Program-made: the position numbers and the translations under genes
Notes under the pieces: generated by a model
What the model saw: only the letters and a program-made list of their open reading frames with translations
Databases searched by the model: none
Told to the model about the DNA's origin: nothing
Part shown: positions 24,696-34,591 of the stretch, piece by piece
How positions within the stretch are numbered: the first letter of the stretch is position 1
Layout: each line of letters opens with the position of its first letter
Source of the DNA: Endozoicomonas sp965208385
GTDB taxonomy: Bacteria; Pseudomonadota; Gammaproteobacteria; Pseudomonadales; Endozoicomonadaceae
Assembly: GCA_965208385.1 (NCBI GenBank)
Contig: CBDBOO010000007.1
Coordinates: forward strand, 51,159-115,158
Direction of reading: 5' to 3'
Length of the DNA: 64,000 nucleotides

Positions 24696-26234
24696 GTGCG
24701 TATAGATTCCAACATTAAAAAATTTGATGGTGAAAATCGGATTAAAATAAAAACGGGCCTAAGCTCGTTTTTTATTCCTTGCACGCTATTGATTCCTTGC
24801 ACGCTATTGATTGTCGCTATCAATCTTGCCGATGCAATAAGTGCTGAACAAGGTATGGGCTTTGAAATTGATCTATTGGAGCCAATTATTTCCGGAGAGA
24901 TTAATGGTATCTCAGTATTTATACAAAATAATAATGCCACTTTTATTAACCAGGGTGAAACCTATGCATTACCCGAAAACATCGAATCGACATGCCAGGG
25001 TAAACTGCAATGCGCCATGATGCATGCGGGTATCAGTCAACTGATTATTCATCCGGAGATGATCCAAATGATCCCGGGGACAGATAACGACAATGAAGTC
25101 ATCGAGCTATTGTCTCCGCCCCCAGATATTCAGCCTACCCGAACAGTAATCCCTGAATCAACCAGCATTTTAGAGTTTGATAATCCGGCCATCCGATGGC
25201 TGAACAATCAGTCCATGAGCTGGCTTGCAGATATGATAACGATTGTTCACACCAGCAGGATCCAGCATGAAATTACTCCCCTGCCCTTCCCGTTAATATC
25301 TCCCACACCGGTTTATGGCAGCGATACACCTCTCATCCATCTTGAAAAGATCGATAAAACACTCCTTAGCCTGATACCCATTCCTACACCGGTACCCACT
25401 GCCTCAATCACAGCAGAAGAACCGGGAGTAACAGCAACACGGTATATTTATGAACAACAAGAGAGCTTGACGGTTTTTTCCTGGGCCGATGCCACCGGAA
25501 CAACACAAGGCTGGTTTGAATATCAGGGCTGGCTACAGGGTGGTTCTTCGACTAAAAACTCAGAATCCACCTCAACCACAACGACGGACAAAACAGAAAC
25601 CCGAAACACTGCATCCGCTTCTTCCGCGGTATCTGTAACCCCATTGCCAGCCGTAGTAACAGGAGCAACAGGTGCAACAGGTGCAACAGGTGCAACACTG
25701 TGTAACAGTGATGATGATCCGAAAAAGCCGAATCATTACCTTCTTAACTCTCAACGTTCTACCGATACACCAATAGTAATACATCCCAAAGAACCAGAAA
25801 AAACTAGAAGTCTACTGCAGCTACTGTGCAGAAGGGTGAGCAAACAGGAAGAGACTGTCACCGAGTTAATGCTGGATGAGAAACTCCAACAAATTCGCCT
25901 GCAACTCGCCGCGTTGAAACAGAAAAGGGAAAATATAGAAAACAAACTCGAAGAATTTAATAATGGTATTTCAGAATTAAAAAGAGAACTGGTACTACGA
26001 AACCAGCAACAGCCACATAAACCCCTGAAACATTCACAGAGTACGCAGGGTATTGCACAAAAAGCGCCTGGCAATAAACCAGAATTACTATGTCGGCCTG
26101 TCAAATCGGCTACAAAACGACATAGCACTCCCTATCCTAACAAACAGTCATCACCCACTGATCGTTCATCCAATGATGGACATTCATTTTATTTTCAACA
26201 GACGAGTATTCCGGAAGAAAAGACTGAACTGTGA
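24696..26234 (+). CDS. exported proline/threonine-rich protein with coiled coil
   Basis: A 512-aa protein. A hydrophobic segment at residues 25-48 (SSFFIPCTLLIPCTLLIVAI) contains an 18-bp tandem duplication (IPCTLL twice). Then comes a unique region, proline-rich spacers (LIPIPTPVPTAS), a Ser/Thr-rich part, a collagen-like GATGATGATGAT run near residue 325, a predicted coiled coil at about 390-430 (EKLQQIRLQLAALKQKREN) and a basic tail. No family was recognised. The architecture suggests a surface or secreted protein. No clear ribosome site was seen, so the start is uncertain. Confidence 0.65.
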   Translation: MRIDSNIKKFDGENRIKIKTGLSSFFIPCTLLIPCTLLIVAINLADAISAEQGMGFEIDLLEPIISGEINGISVFIQNNNATFINQGETYALPENIESTCQGKLQCAMMHAGISQLIIHPEMIQMIPGTDNDNEVIELLSPPPDIQPTRTVIPESTSILEFDNPAIRWLNNQSMSWLADMITIVHTSRIQHEITPLPFPLISPTPVYGSDTPLIHLEKIDKTLLSLIPIPTPVPTASITAEEPGVTATRYIYEQQESLTVFSWADATGTTQGWFEYQGWLQGGSSTKNSESTSTTTTDKTETRNTASASSAVSVTPLPAVVTGATGATGATGATLCNSDDDPKKPNHYLLNSQRSTDTPIVIHPKEPEKTRSLLQLLCRRVSKQEETVTELMLDEKLQQIRLQLAALKQKRENIENKLEEFNNGISELKRELVLRNQQQPHKPLKHSQSTQGIAQKAPGNKPELLCRPVKSATKRHSTPYPNKQSSPTDRSSNDGHSFYFQQTSIPEEKTEL

Positions 26235-26368
26235 TCATTCACTAATCTAAGTGGGTAATAATTAATTTATACTATTTTTTTTCAAGATGTTTTTTTCAAG
26301 AGGCTTTTTTCAAGAGGGTTTTTTCATCCATTAATACCCTTCAGGGCATTAAGATCCAGAGGGCATTA
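26235..26368. repeat. T-rich degenerate tandem repeat downstream of exported-protein gene
   Basis: From about 26276 to 26327, units of the type ttttttcaagaggc occur three to four times with length variation, followed by a second short duplication (agggcattaa twice). No gene is visible here. Confidence 0.55.
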
Positions 26369-26530
26369 ATACCATTTCCGAATTCTAATTATGCTATTGC
26401 GCTGCCTTTTCAGAATCAGATCCTGCGTTGGAGTTCCTCGCCATAGCTACGGCTATGACTCGTCACTCCGCCTTGTCTCTGAGTCTGAAAAGCCATGCTC
26501 ATAACGCATATTAGAAACCGGCAATGGTAT
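26369..26530. mobile_element. IS630-related miniature element (family E), copy 5, with internal palindrome
   Basis: Outer parts match the 79-bp family (ccatttccgaattctaatta at the left, ttagaaaccggcaatgg at the right). Inside, cttttcaga and tctgaaaag enclose a second palindrome (cctcgccatagc / ggctatgactcg region), enlarging it to 162 bp. It lies 32 bp beyond the metE stop codon. Confidence 0.78.
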
Positions 26531-26562
26531 AACACCCACTGGACATAAAAACAACAACAGCT

Positions 26563-28836
26563 TCAAGACGACAGTCGCAGCTCTTTTGCCACAGCCACCA
26601 TATTACCTAATGCCTCTGCCACTTCCGGCCAGTCCCTGGTTTTTAAGCCACAATCAGGATTCACCCACAAACGTTCCACGGGAATTTTCTGTGCCGCCTT
26701 TTCCAGCAACTGTTTCATCCACGCCGGTTCAGGTACGTTGGGCGAATGGATATCATAAACTCCGGGGCCTATTCCATTGGGGTAATTAAATTGCTCAAAA
26801 GCATCCAGTAGATCCATATCGGAACGCGACGTTTCAATAGTGATTACATCCGCATCCATTGCGGCAATAAATTCAATAATGTCATTAAATTCGCTGTAAC
26901 ACATATGGGTATGAATCTGGGTTTGATCCCTGACACCGCTGGCGGCAATACGAAAACTTTTCACTGCCCAGTTAAGGTATTCAGGCCAGTCGGATTTTCT
27001 CAGCGGCAACCCTTCCCTGATGGCAGGCTCATCAATCTGGATCACCTTTATACCCGCAGCTTCCAGATCAACCACTTCATCCCTCAATGCCAGGGCCAAT
27101 TGCAGACAGGATTGCTGCCGACCCACATCTTCCCTGGGAAATGACCAGCCAAGAATAGTGATAGGCCCTGTAAGCATACCTTTCATCAACTTCGGTGTTT
27201 GCTGTTGGGCGAACCGACTCCATTCAACGGTCATCGGACTGGGTCGACTGATGTCACCAATGATCATCGGAGGTTTTACACAACGGCTGCCATAGCTTTG
27301 AACCCAGCCATTTTGGGTGAAGGCAAAGCCTTCCAGCTGTTCGCCAAAGTATTCAACCATGTCATTGCGTTCAGCCTCACCATGTACCAGAACATCAAGA
27401 TCCAGAGACTCCTGCTTTCTGATAACGTCTGTGATTTCTTTCTGCATGGACTCCACATAGGCAGAGTGACTGATTTCTCCTTTCCTGTGCTTCAACCGTG
27501 ACTGTCGGATCTCAAGGGTTTGAGGAAAGGAACCGATGGTTGTCGTCGGATATAACGGAAGATCAAGGGCTTTCTGCTGTTTAATGGCTCTCTCTGAATA
27601 GGCTGATAAACGCTGATCCATGGTTTCATCGATTGCCGCAACCCGCTGCTGGACTTGCGGGTTATGAATTCGCTTCGAGTTTCTTCGACTGGCCGCTATT
27701 TCATCGGAAACTTGCAATTCATGGCTTCGATCCTCACCCTTAAGAATCCGATTAACCAGCGACACTTCAGAGCACTTTTCGGAAGCAAAAGCCAGCCAGG
27801 ATTTGACGTCCTGATCCAGCGACGTTTCGCTCTCTAATCCAACAGGAACATGTAACAGCGAGCAATTCGGAGCAACCCACAGTCTGTCACCCAATCGCTC
27901 TTTGGCATCCACCAGCGATTCCGTTATTTTTCTCAGATCGGCTCGCCAGATATTGCGTCCATTGATAACACCCGCTGAAAGCACTTTATAATTGGGCAGA
28001 CGATCAAGCAGTAATGGTAACTGATCGGGGTCTCGTACCAGATCAACGTGCAGGCCTTCCACCGGTAAATTGACAACAGTACCTGTTGTACCATTGAGAC
28101 CACCAAAATAGGTGGCCAGAAGTATTTTTATATCTCTGGTCTGGAGATGGTTGTAAACCGATTCAAACGCCTGCTTCCATTCACCGGGAAGATCCAGTGC
28201 CAGTATGGGTTCGTCTATCTGAACCCACTCAATATTTAGCTCGGCCAGTTTAGACAGTATTTCCCCGTACACTTCCAGAATGTCGTCGATCAATTCAAGC
28301 TTGTTGAATGATTCGCCCTTTATTTTACCCAGCCAGAGCCAGGTGAGAGGACCAATAAGGACCGGTTTAACATTAAAGCCATGGTCCAGCGCTTCCCTGG
28401 TTTCATCCAGCAAAGCAGTACTGGAGAGTTTGAATTTCTGATTTTTATACAGTTCCGGCACGATATAATGATAATTAGTATCAAACCATTTGGTCATTTC
28501 ACAGGCTGCTGCAGGTTTCCCTGCTGGCGCACGACCTCTGGCCATTCGAAACAATGTGTCAATATCCACATTTCCTTCAATAACCCCAAACCGTTCTGGC
28601 ACAGCCCCTAACATCACCGAATGATTCAACATCTGGTCATACCAGGCAAAATCACCCGTGGGAATCAAATCCAGCCCTGCGCTTTGCTGAAGCTGCCAGT
28701 GTCGCAACCTCAGACTCCGACCTTCATCCAGCAATGCCTGCTGATCAATCTCTCCTTTCCAGTAACTTTCCTGAGCTTTTTTAAGCTCTCGATGTGCACC
28801 AATTCTGGGAAATCCCAAACTATGGGAGACAGTCAT
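26563..28836 (-). CDS. metE: cobalamin-independent methionine synthase
   Basis: It transfers the methyl group of 5-methyltetrahydropteroyl-triglutamate to homocysteine, the last step of methionine synthesis, in the cytoplasm. The N-terminal domain starts SHSLGFPRIGAHRELKKAQE. The catalytic barrel has zinc ligands in HTHMCYSEF (about residue 643) and in NPDCGLKTR (about 728). Length of 757 aa is normal (E. coli 753). It is divergent from a MetR-like regulator gene, the classical arrangement, so it is probably activated by MetR when homocysteine accumulates. Confidence 0.97.
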   Translation of the reverse strand: MTVSHSLGFPRIGAHRELKKAQESYWKGEIDQQALLDEGRSLRLRHWQLQQSAGLDLIPTGDFAWYDQMLNHSVMLGAVPERFGVIEGNVDIDTLFRMARGRAPAGKPAAACEMTKWFDTNYHYIVPELYKNQKFKLSSTALLDETREALDHGFNVKPVLIGPLTWLWLGKIKGESFNKLELIDDILEVYGEILSKLAELNIEWVQIDEPILALDLPGEWKQAFESVYNHLQTRDIKILLATYFGGLNGTTGTVVNLPVEGLHVDLVRDPDQLPLLLDRLPNYKVLSAGVINGRNIWRADLRKITESLVDAKERLGDRLWVAPNCSLLHVPVGLESETSLDQDVKSWLAFASEKCSEVSLVNRILKGEDRSHELQVSDEIAASRRNSKRIHNPQVQQRVAAIDETMDQRLSAYSERAIKQQKALDLPLYPTTTIGSFPQTLEIRQSRLKHRKGEISHSAYVESMQKEITDVIRKQESLDLDVLVHGEAERNDMVEYFGEQLEGFAFTQNGWVQSYGSRCVKPPMIIGDISRPSPMTVEWSRFAQQQTPKLMKGMLTGPITILGWSFPREDVGRQQSCLQLALALRDEVVDLEAAGIKVIQIDEPAIREGLPLRKSDWPEYLNWAVKSFRIAASGVRDQTQIHTHMCYSEFNDIIEFIAAMDADVITIETSRSDMDLLDAFEQFNYPNGIGPGVYDIHSPNVPEPAWMKQLLEKAAQKIPVERLWVNPDCGLKTRDWPEVAEALGNMVAVAKELRLSS

Positions 28837-29007
28837 ACCAATACTCCTGATAAATACTGATTATTTTTTTATTGATTGAAGATAGTTGGCAGACAGTGTG
28901 GTTTACCCTTAGAATTGAATCAAACTCATATTTCTAATAATTAAAGTGAATATAATTAATAGAAGAATAAGTTCTGGAAATAAACGCGCTAAATAAAGAC
29001 ACGGAAG

Positions 29008-29952
29008 ATGACCATGGCCAGTAAGAAGATCGGTTTGGAATTACGCCATCTCAAAACCCTGCAGACACTCAGTCAGAGTGGCAGTCTGGTAGAAGCCGCC
29101 AGACGTTTATTTCTGACACAGTCGGCTCTTTCCCATCAATTGAAAGAGCTTGAACAGCGCATTGGTATGGAATTGTTTGTTAGAAAATCCCGGCCTTTAC
29201 TGTTTACCACCGCCGGACTTCGCTTGTTGACTCTGGCTGAAGAAGTACTTCCTCAGTTTCGAACAGTAGAGCAGGATTTATTGAGACTGGCTGGTGGTGA
29301 ATCCGGCCGGTTGCACATTGCCATAGAGTGTCACAGTTGTTATCAGTGGCTGATGCCAACCATCGATAAATACCGGCAGCATTGGCCGGAAGTCGTTATG
29401 GATTTTTCAACCGGCTTCCATTTTGCGCCCTTACCTGCCTTATCCCGCGGCGAACTCGATCTGGTGGTTACATCGGACCCCATGGAGATAGCCGGTCTGG
29501 ATTACATCCCTCTGTTTCGTTATGAAATGCTTCTGGCTATTTCCAACCGACATTCTTTCCTTGAAAAGCAATTTATTGTGCCAGCGGATCTCAAATCTGA
29601 AACATTGATCACCTATCCTGTGGATCAGAACCGGCTGGCTGTATTTTATGATTTCCTCGACCCGTCAAATATTGAGCCTGCGCATATACGAACCGCAGAA
29701 CTGACTCTTATGATGCTTCAACTGGTGGCCAGCCAGAGGGGCGTTTCAGCTTTACCAAACTGGGCGCTGGAAGAGTATCTTCACAAAGGCCATGTTGCCG
29801 CTATCAGGCTTGGGGAAAAAGGTGTCTGGTCAACACTTTATGCGGCAATACGGACTGAACAAAAACAGCAACCGTACATCGCCGAATTTATTAATACGGC
29901 ACGGGATACATGTTTTGCAAACCTGACTGGCATCACGCCGGTTTCTCATTAG
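29008..29952 (+). CDS. metR: LysR-family regulator, MetR
   Basis: A 314-aa LysR-type activator. The winged helix (LKTLQTLSQSGSLVEAARRL, then TQSALSHQLKELEQRIGMEL) is at residues 14-60, and the effector domain carries IAIECHSCYQWLMP, the MetR-like homocysteine-binding segment. The divergent partner metE confirms identity. The 171-bp intergenic region has TGAATATAATTAA at 28947-28959, one base off the MetR consensus TGAA-N5-TTCA. ATG 29014 is an alternative start. Confidence 0.93.
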   Translation: MTMASKKIGLELRHLKTLQTLSQSGSLVEAARRLFLTQSALSHQLKELEQRIGMELFVRKSRPLLFTTAGLRLLTLAEEVLPQFRTVEQDLLRLAGGESGRLHIAIECHSCYQWLMPTIDKYRQHWPEVVMDFSTGFHFAPLPALSRGELDLVVTSDPMEIAGLDYIPLFRYEMLLAISNRHSFLEKQFIVPADLKSETLITYPVDQNRLAVFYDFLDPSNIEPAHIRTAELTLMMLQLVASQRGVSALPNWALEEYLHKGHVAAIRLGEKGVWSTLYAAIRTEQKQQPYIAEFINTARDTCFANLTGITPVSH

Positions 29953-30121
29953 TGTAAAAAGCTGAGGCGATGTCAGGCGACAAGTGAACCAAGCAAGATA
30001 GCTAACACTGAGTATGTGACGCGTACCCGTGTGAGTGAGAGCAAAGCGACCCTGCACTTTCAAAGAGCGACGGATCTAGATCATTCACAGCAAGCGTCCA
30101 TAGCCAAAATGCGGGTGCGTA

Positions 30122-31453
30122 TCAATGACAGGATTCAGATAACTCAGACCAGTACCCTCCATCAGGAAATTGATATCGTGCCAGGCTCACTGACTTTATT
30201 TCAGCACTGTACCCTGGTTTCCCCGGCACCTGATAACAGCCTTCTTTCATTTCCACTGGCAGAACAAAATGTTCATGAAGATGTTCGACATACTCCACCA
30301 TGCGTCCCTCCATACCGATACCAATACAGAGGTAATCAATGATGGCCAGATGCTGAACATATTCACAAAGTCCGACGCCACCCGCATGAGGGCAGACAGG
30401 AATATCATGCCTGGCAGCCAGTAACAGCACCGCAAGCACCTCGTTAACGCCCGCCAGACGACAACTGTCTATCTGGCAGACATCCATAGCACCTGTCTGT
30501 AGAAACTGCTTGAACATAACCCGGTTTTGACACTGTTCACCGGTTGCAATTTTTATGGGAGACAAGGCTGCTGACAGTTTTTGATGGACGATAATATCAT
30601 CGGGGCTGGTAGGTTCCTCTATCCAGTAAGGACGAAATGGTTTTAAGACTTCCATCCAGTCAAGTGCTTCATCCAGCCCCCATTTCTGATTAGCGTCCAG
30701 TAACAGGCAGGCATCCTGACCCAGAACCTCACGGGCGATGGTACAGCGTCGAACATCAGCCTCACGGTTACCTCCTACTTTCAGTTTCACGGCCGACCAC
30801 TTCTCATCTCTGGCCTGCTGGCAAAGTAACCTCAGTTTCTGATCAGAATACCCAAGCCAACCGGGTGAAGTGGTGTATGCAGGCAGGCCTTTCTGATGTA
30901 ACTTTTCCAACCGTGACTCATAGCCCTGTCGATGTTTTTTTAACATCGCGATAGCCTGACCCGGAGAAAGTTCGTCAGTGATATAGCTGAAATCAATGCA
31001 GTTTACCAACGCTTCTGGCGTCATTTCAGACACCAGCAGCCATAATGGTTTTCGCTCAACTCTTGCCCAGAGATCCCAGACCGCATTGATAACGGCTGCA
31101 GCAGCCAGATGCACGACTCCTTTTTCAGGGCCCAGCCAGCGATATTGACCATCATTCACCATGGAATGGCAAAATCGACCAAAATCACCGACAATGCTCT
31201 GGAGTGTTTTCCCGGTCACAAATCCTGCCAAAAACTCCGCTGCAGCAACACAGAGTTCATTACCCCGTCCTAACGTGAACGTTAGACCATAACCGCATAT
31301 ATTCTGTCTGTCTGTTTCCAGTACCACATAGGCGCAGGAGTAATCCGGATCAGGGTGCATGGCATCGGAACCGCTGAATTTCTTTGATGTAGGAAAACGA
31401 AGATCCAGTACGGTTACTCCGGTAATCAGCAGATCGTCACATTCAGTCTTCAT
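30122..31453 (-). CDS. L-fuconate dehydratase (enolase superfamily)
   Basis: It dehydrates L-fuconate to 2-keto-3-deoxy-L-fuconate in the non-phosphorylated fucose pathway. Mg ligands and catalytic residues of the mandelate-racemase group appear in order: KLKVGG, LLDANQKW, WIEEPTSPDD, ATGEQ and PVCPHAGGVGLCEYVQ. Length of about 443 aa fits. The start ATG 31453 overlaps the stop of the upstream dehydrogenase gene (TGATG), showing translational coupling. An ATG 12 bp earlier is also open. Confidence 0.9.
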   Translation of the reverse strand: MKTECDDLLITGVTVLDLRFPTSKKFSGSDAMHPDPDYSCAYVVLETDRQNICGYGLTFTLGRGNELCVAAAEFLAGFVTGKTLQSIVGDFGRFCHSMVNDGQYRWLGPEKGVVHLAAAAVINAVWDLWARVERKPLWLLVSEMTPEALVNCIDFSYITDELSPGQAIAMLKKHRQGYESRLEKLHQKGLPAYTTSPGWLGYSDQKLRLLCQQARDEKWSAVKLKVGGNREADVRRCTIAREVLGQDACLLLDANQKWGLDEALDWMEVLKPFRPYWIEEPTSPDDIIVHQKLSAALSPIKIATGEQCQNRVMFKQFLQTGAMDVCQIDSCRLAGVNEVLAVLLLAARHDIPVCPHAGGVGLCEYVQHLAIIDYLCIGIGMEGRMVEYVEHLHEHFVLPVEMKEGCYQVPGKPGYSAEIKSVSLARYQFPDGGYWSELSESCH

Positions 31454-32205
31454 CAGAGCGACCAACCGCCATCAATAATATGTTCAGTTCCGGTGGTGTA
31501 TGCCGATTCATCCGATGCAAGATAAACAGCCAGAGCCGCAATTTCTTCTGCTTTACCAAGCCTTCCCATCGGTTGTCTGGCGATGAAAACCTGTCGATTT
31601 ACATCAGGATCGCCCTGCATGGAATTGATACGTTGGCCCAGTGACGGTGTTTCAACCGTACCGGGACAGATTGCATTACAGCGAATTTTCTGATCAATAA
31701 AATCTACGGCAATTGATTTTGACAACCCTATAACGGCAGCCTTTGTGGCGCTATAAACACAACGATTGTTGACTCCTTTGATACTGGATGCCACAGACGA
31801 CATATTAATAATATTTCCGCCACCTCGACGAATCATGCCTGGCAGGAATGTACGGATCATCAGAAACATGCTGTACAGATTCAGGTTAATCGAGTTATTC
31901 CAACTCATCTCATCACAGTCGAGAATCGATCCCTGATGAACAAAACCGGCACAGTTGAATAACACATCAGGGGCAGATGTTTTTGAACACAGAGCACTGA
32001 TCATCCCTGGATTGCTCACATCCAGAGTGTCTATCTTTATGTTGGGTGATTCAGATAACAGTTCTGACAGTTTTTCAGTATTAATATCGGTTGCCAGAAC
32101 CTGCGCGCCCTCTCGGGCAAAGGCAATTGCACTGGCTCGGCCAATGCCCTGGGCTGCGGCTGTAATCAGAATGGTTTTATTTTCAAGTCTGCCTGAACCG
32201 TCCAC
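31453..32205 (-). CDS. SDR dehydrogenase, 2-keto-3-deoxy-L-fuconate type (BDH2-like)
   Basis: A short-chain dehydrogenase: NAD motif TAAAQGIGRASAIAFA at residues 14-29, NMSSVASS with catalytic Ser, YSATKAAV with Tyr and Lys, and the end TGTEHIIDGGWSL. By recall it resembles animal BDH2/DHRS6 closely, a family that includes bacterial 2-keto-3-deoxy-L-fuconate dehydrogenases. Coupling to the fuconate dehydratase gene supports this role, oxidising the dehydratase product. Other steps of the pathway (fuconolactonase, hydrolase, transporter) are not in the window. Confidence 0.85.
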   Translation of the reverse strand: MDGSGRLENKTILITAAAQGIGRASAIAFAREGAQVLATDINTEKLSELLSESPNIKIDTLDVSNPGMISALCSKTSAPDVLFNCAGFVHQGSILDCDEMSWNNSINLNLYSMFLMIRTFLPGMIRRGGGNIINMSSVASSIKGVNNRCVYSATKAAVIGLSKSIAVDFIDQKIRCNAICPGTVETPSLGQRINSMQGDPDVNRQVFIARQPMGRLGKAEEIAALAVYLASDESAYTTGTEHIIDGGWSL

Positions 32206-32463
32206 TTCGTCTCTCCGAATAACGACAGATGTTTCTATAAGAACACGGGCGACAGGTGGATGTGTCTAAACAGGACATCCGAACTGGATATCTAATCAGA
32301 GCACCGTTTATTCAACGACAGAATAATTCTATTTTGCTTGGTAACCGTCCACTCAGTCGATAGAATGTCTCCAGAAAAAGAGCATAGTTAAGAATTTATT
32401 TCTCGTGGAGAGTTTTTTTCCTCATCCGGGACTGATGGTCAATTACAAAAGGATAATAATAAA

Positions 32464-32901
32464 ATGTCTACTGATCCGATCAGACAACTGATAGAAGAAG
32501 GTATTCCATTCGTGAACAGGATGGGATTGAAAGTTGAACAGGTGGAACCGGGGCGATGCAAGCTGAGAGTTCCTTTAGCACCTAATACCAACCATATTGG
32601 AACCATGTATGCTGGTGCCCAATTTACCCTGGGAGAGATTCCCGGAGGGGTGCTCTGTGTCAGCAGCTTTGATATGTCCCGTTTTTTCCCCATTGTCAAA
32701 GAGATGAGTATCCGGTTTCTAAAACCTGCCACCAGCGACCTCACGATCGACATGCAGATCAGTAAAGAAAAACTGCAGCAGATTGGTGACGAAGCAGACT
32801 CTACGGGTAAATCCGAGTTCACCCTGACCGGTGAATTAAAGAATGACAAGGGCGAAATTGTGGCTGAAACCACCGCTCTCTATCAATTAAGAAAACGTTA
32901 G
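32464..32901 (+). CDS. hotdog-fold thioesterase (DUF4442/YiiD-C-like)
   Basis: A 145-aa hotdog protein, probably an acyl-CoA thioesterase. MGLKVEQVEPGRCKLRVPL, then NHIGTMYAGAQFTLGE (the substrate helix) and a beta strand with FLKPATSDL match the PaaI/DUF4442 pattern. An AAAAGGATAA ribosome site precedes ATG 32464. It converges on the histidine kinase gene. Its substrate is unknown. Confidence 0.8.
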   Translation: MSTDPIRQLIEEGIPFVNRMGLKVEQVEPGRCKLRVPLAPNTNHIGTMYAGAQFTLGEIPGGVLCVSSFDMSRFFPIVKEMSIRFLKPATSDLTIDMQISKEKLQQIGDEADSTGKSEFTLTGELKNDKGEIVAETTALYQLRKR

Positions 32902-32934
32902 AAATTCGTTTCAAATCAGATCGACAGAGGCTTT

Positions 32935-34524
32935 TTAATGCCTCTGCTTCCTTGGCCATACCAAACTGAACCGCGCACCTTTCTCAGGGCTATGACTCAC
33001 CAGAGCCCTGCCGTTATGCCAGTACATGATTCTGCGAACAATGGACAATCCCAGCCCGTAACCGCCGGACTTTCGGGTACGACTGTCATCAAGTCTTGAA
33101 AAGGCTGAAAAGACCCTTTCCCACTGTTCTTCCGGAATTCCCGGACCATCATCATCTACATCAATACGACAGGTATCCTGATTTGATGAAAAACGAACCT
33201 GAACCTTACTGTTGGCATAGCGACAGGCATTACCCACAAGATTCTGTACAGCCCGGTGCAGATATCGACGGTCTACTTCAACAAAACGTCTGGGATCAAG
33301 AAGGTTGCAGGGAATATGTTCAATCTCTACCCTGCTCTGCAAACGCATATGCTCAGTAACAACCTGCCCAACAATTTTATCCACATCGTAGCGTTTTAAC
33401 CGAATGGTTGGCGCACCCTGTTCAAGATTGGCATAGGTAAGAAATTCATCAACCAGGTTGTCCAGTTCCTGAATATCCTGATCCATGCCCTCCAGCTGGG
33501 CTTCTCTTTCTTCTCTGGTATCTGCATCAGCAATCAAATCCAGTCCGAAACGTAACCGCGCAACCGGTGTACGCAGTTCGTGAGATACCCCTCGGATCAT
33601 CTCTTTCTGTAAGCTTAAAAGTCGCTGAATATGACCTGCCATGGCATTAAATGCCAGGGAAAGACGGCCTATGGAATCGGCACCCTTGACGTTAACACGA
33701 ACGTTAAAATCACCGCGACTGAAACGGGTTGCAGCGCGCTCAAGTTTACGTAACCGTTTCTCCATACCCCGAACCAGTATATAAATGGCCAGACTGAGAG
33801 ATAACAAAACAAACAGACCAATGGTCAGCATAAGCTTGAACGGATACGAACCCAGCAAATCCAGCGGTCCGAGGCGAAGCAATCGCCCACTGTCTTTCAT
33901 TTGAGCGTAGAGTGAAACCGTCTCGCCTTCGTCGTCCAGCAGCATCAATATGCTGCCACTGTCCAACTGCTCTTCCTGAACAGGTTGTAATTGAGCCTGA
34001 GGCGTATGAAGTAAGCGTACTGGATAACTGAAGGAATTTCTGGCAAGTCGATCGAGCTGCGCCGCTCGCTGATCCACAGGGTATTTTGTCAGCCGTTCCC
34101 GAAGCAGGCTCAGGGTTCCATTGGCCATTTGCTCTGAAATGGTCAGTACAGTGCCCTGTAACAACAGTCCATCTTCAATACGGGAAGTTACTAATGCCCT
34201 GGTTTCGTCCAGCATATGAACAACAACAAATCCGGATTCCAGTCGTTTGCTGTCGCTTTGCTTCAGGGCAACCCGATCTTCAGGCACCAGGGCAAAAGGA
34301 ATGGCTAAACGGTAACTCCAGTTATCAAGCCATTCCTGTCGTGCATCATCTTCGAGTTCAGCCAGGTTTTCAGAGAGTAACCGGAAGGTTCCGCGCACTA
34401 TGTCTTCCCGGTATTCACTCAGCCGGACACCATTTACAATAGTGACCGTTATTCCGGAGAGAACCGCCACCAGAACCAGTGAAAACAGTAACCCACCATA
34501 GATTCGAAGAAAAATACTGCTCAT
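32935..34524 (-). CDS. sensor histidine kinase, RstB-like
   Basis: A membrane kinase with a transmembrane helix at residues 5-27, a periplasmic sensor, a second helix near 232-252 (FKLMLTIGLFVLLSLSLAIY), HAMP (RFSRGDFNVRVNV), HisKA with the phospho-acceptor in RGVSHELRTPVARLR, and HATPase with VGNACRYA, DDDGPGIP and SGGYGLGLSIVRRI. The arrangement and GVSHELRTPVARLRF resemble RstB/PfeS-type kinases. The partner regulator gene upstream (same strand) is frameshifted, so the kinase may be orphaned. A palindrome cagaggc/gcctctg at its stop may terminate transcription. Confidence 0.9.
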   Translation of the reverse strand: MSSIFLRIYGGLLFSLVLVAVLSGITVTIVNGVRLSEYREDIVRGTFRLLSENLAELEDDARQEWLDNWSYRLAIPFALVPEDRVALKQSDSKRLESGFVVVHMLDETRALVTSRIEDGLLLQGTVLTISEQMANGTLSLLRERLTKYPVDQRAAQLDRLARNSFSYPVRLLHTPQAQLQPVQEEQLDSGSILMLLDDEGETVSLYAQMKDSGRLLRLGPLDLLGSYPFKLMLTIGLFVLLSLSLAIYILVRGMEKRLRKLERAATRFSRGDFNVRVNVKGADSIGRLSLAFNAMAGHIQRLLSLQKEMIRGVSHELRTPVARLRFGLDLIADADTREEREAQLEGMDQDIQELDNLVDEFLTYANLEQGAPTIRLKRYDVDKIVGQVVTEHMRLQSRVEIEHIPCNLLDPRRFVEVDRRYLHRAVQNLVGNACRYANSKVQVRFSSNQDTCRIDVDDDGPGIPEEQWERVFSAFSRLDDSRTRKSGGYGLGLSIVRRIMYWHNGRALVSHSPEKGARFSLVWPRKQRH

Positions 34525-34591
34525 TGCCCTGCCATTTAATGCATCAAAGCCCTGTCACCAATAGACAATTAAAAAGGGGGTATACAACCTG

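Noticed and set aside
28947..28959. MetR operator as a separate feature
   Set aside because: TGAATATAATTAA is one base off the consensus in AT-rich DNA; mentioned under metR but too weak to stand alone.
30016..30342. 108-aa plus-strand ORF after metR
   Set aside because: It runs antisense into the fuconate dehydratase gene, and its composition and lack of ribosome site suggest a shadow.
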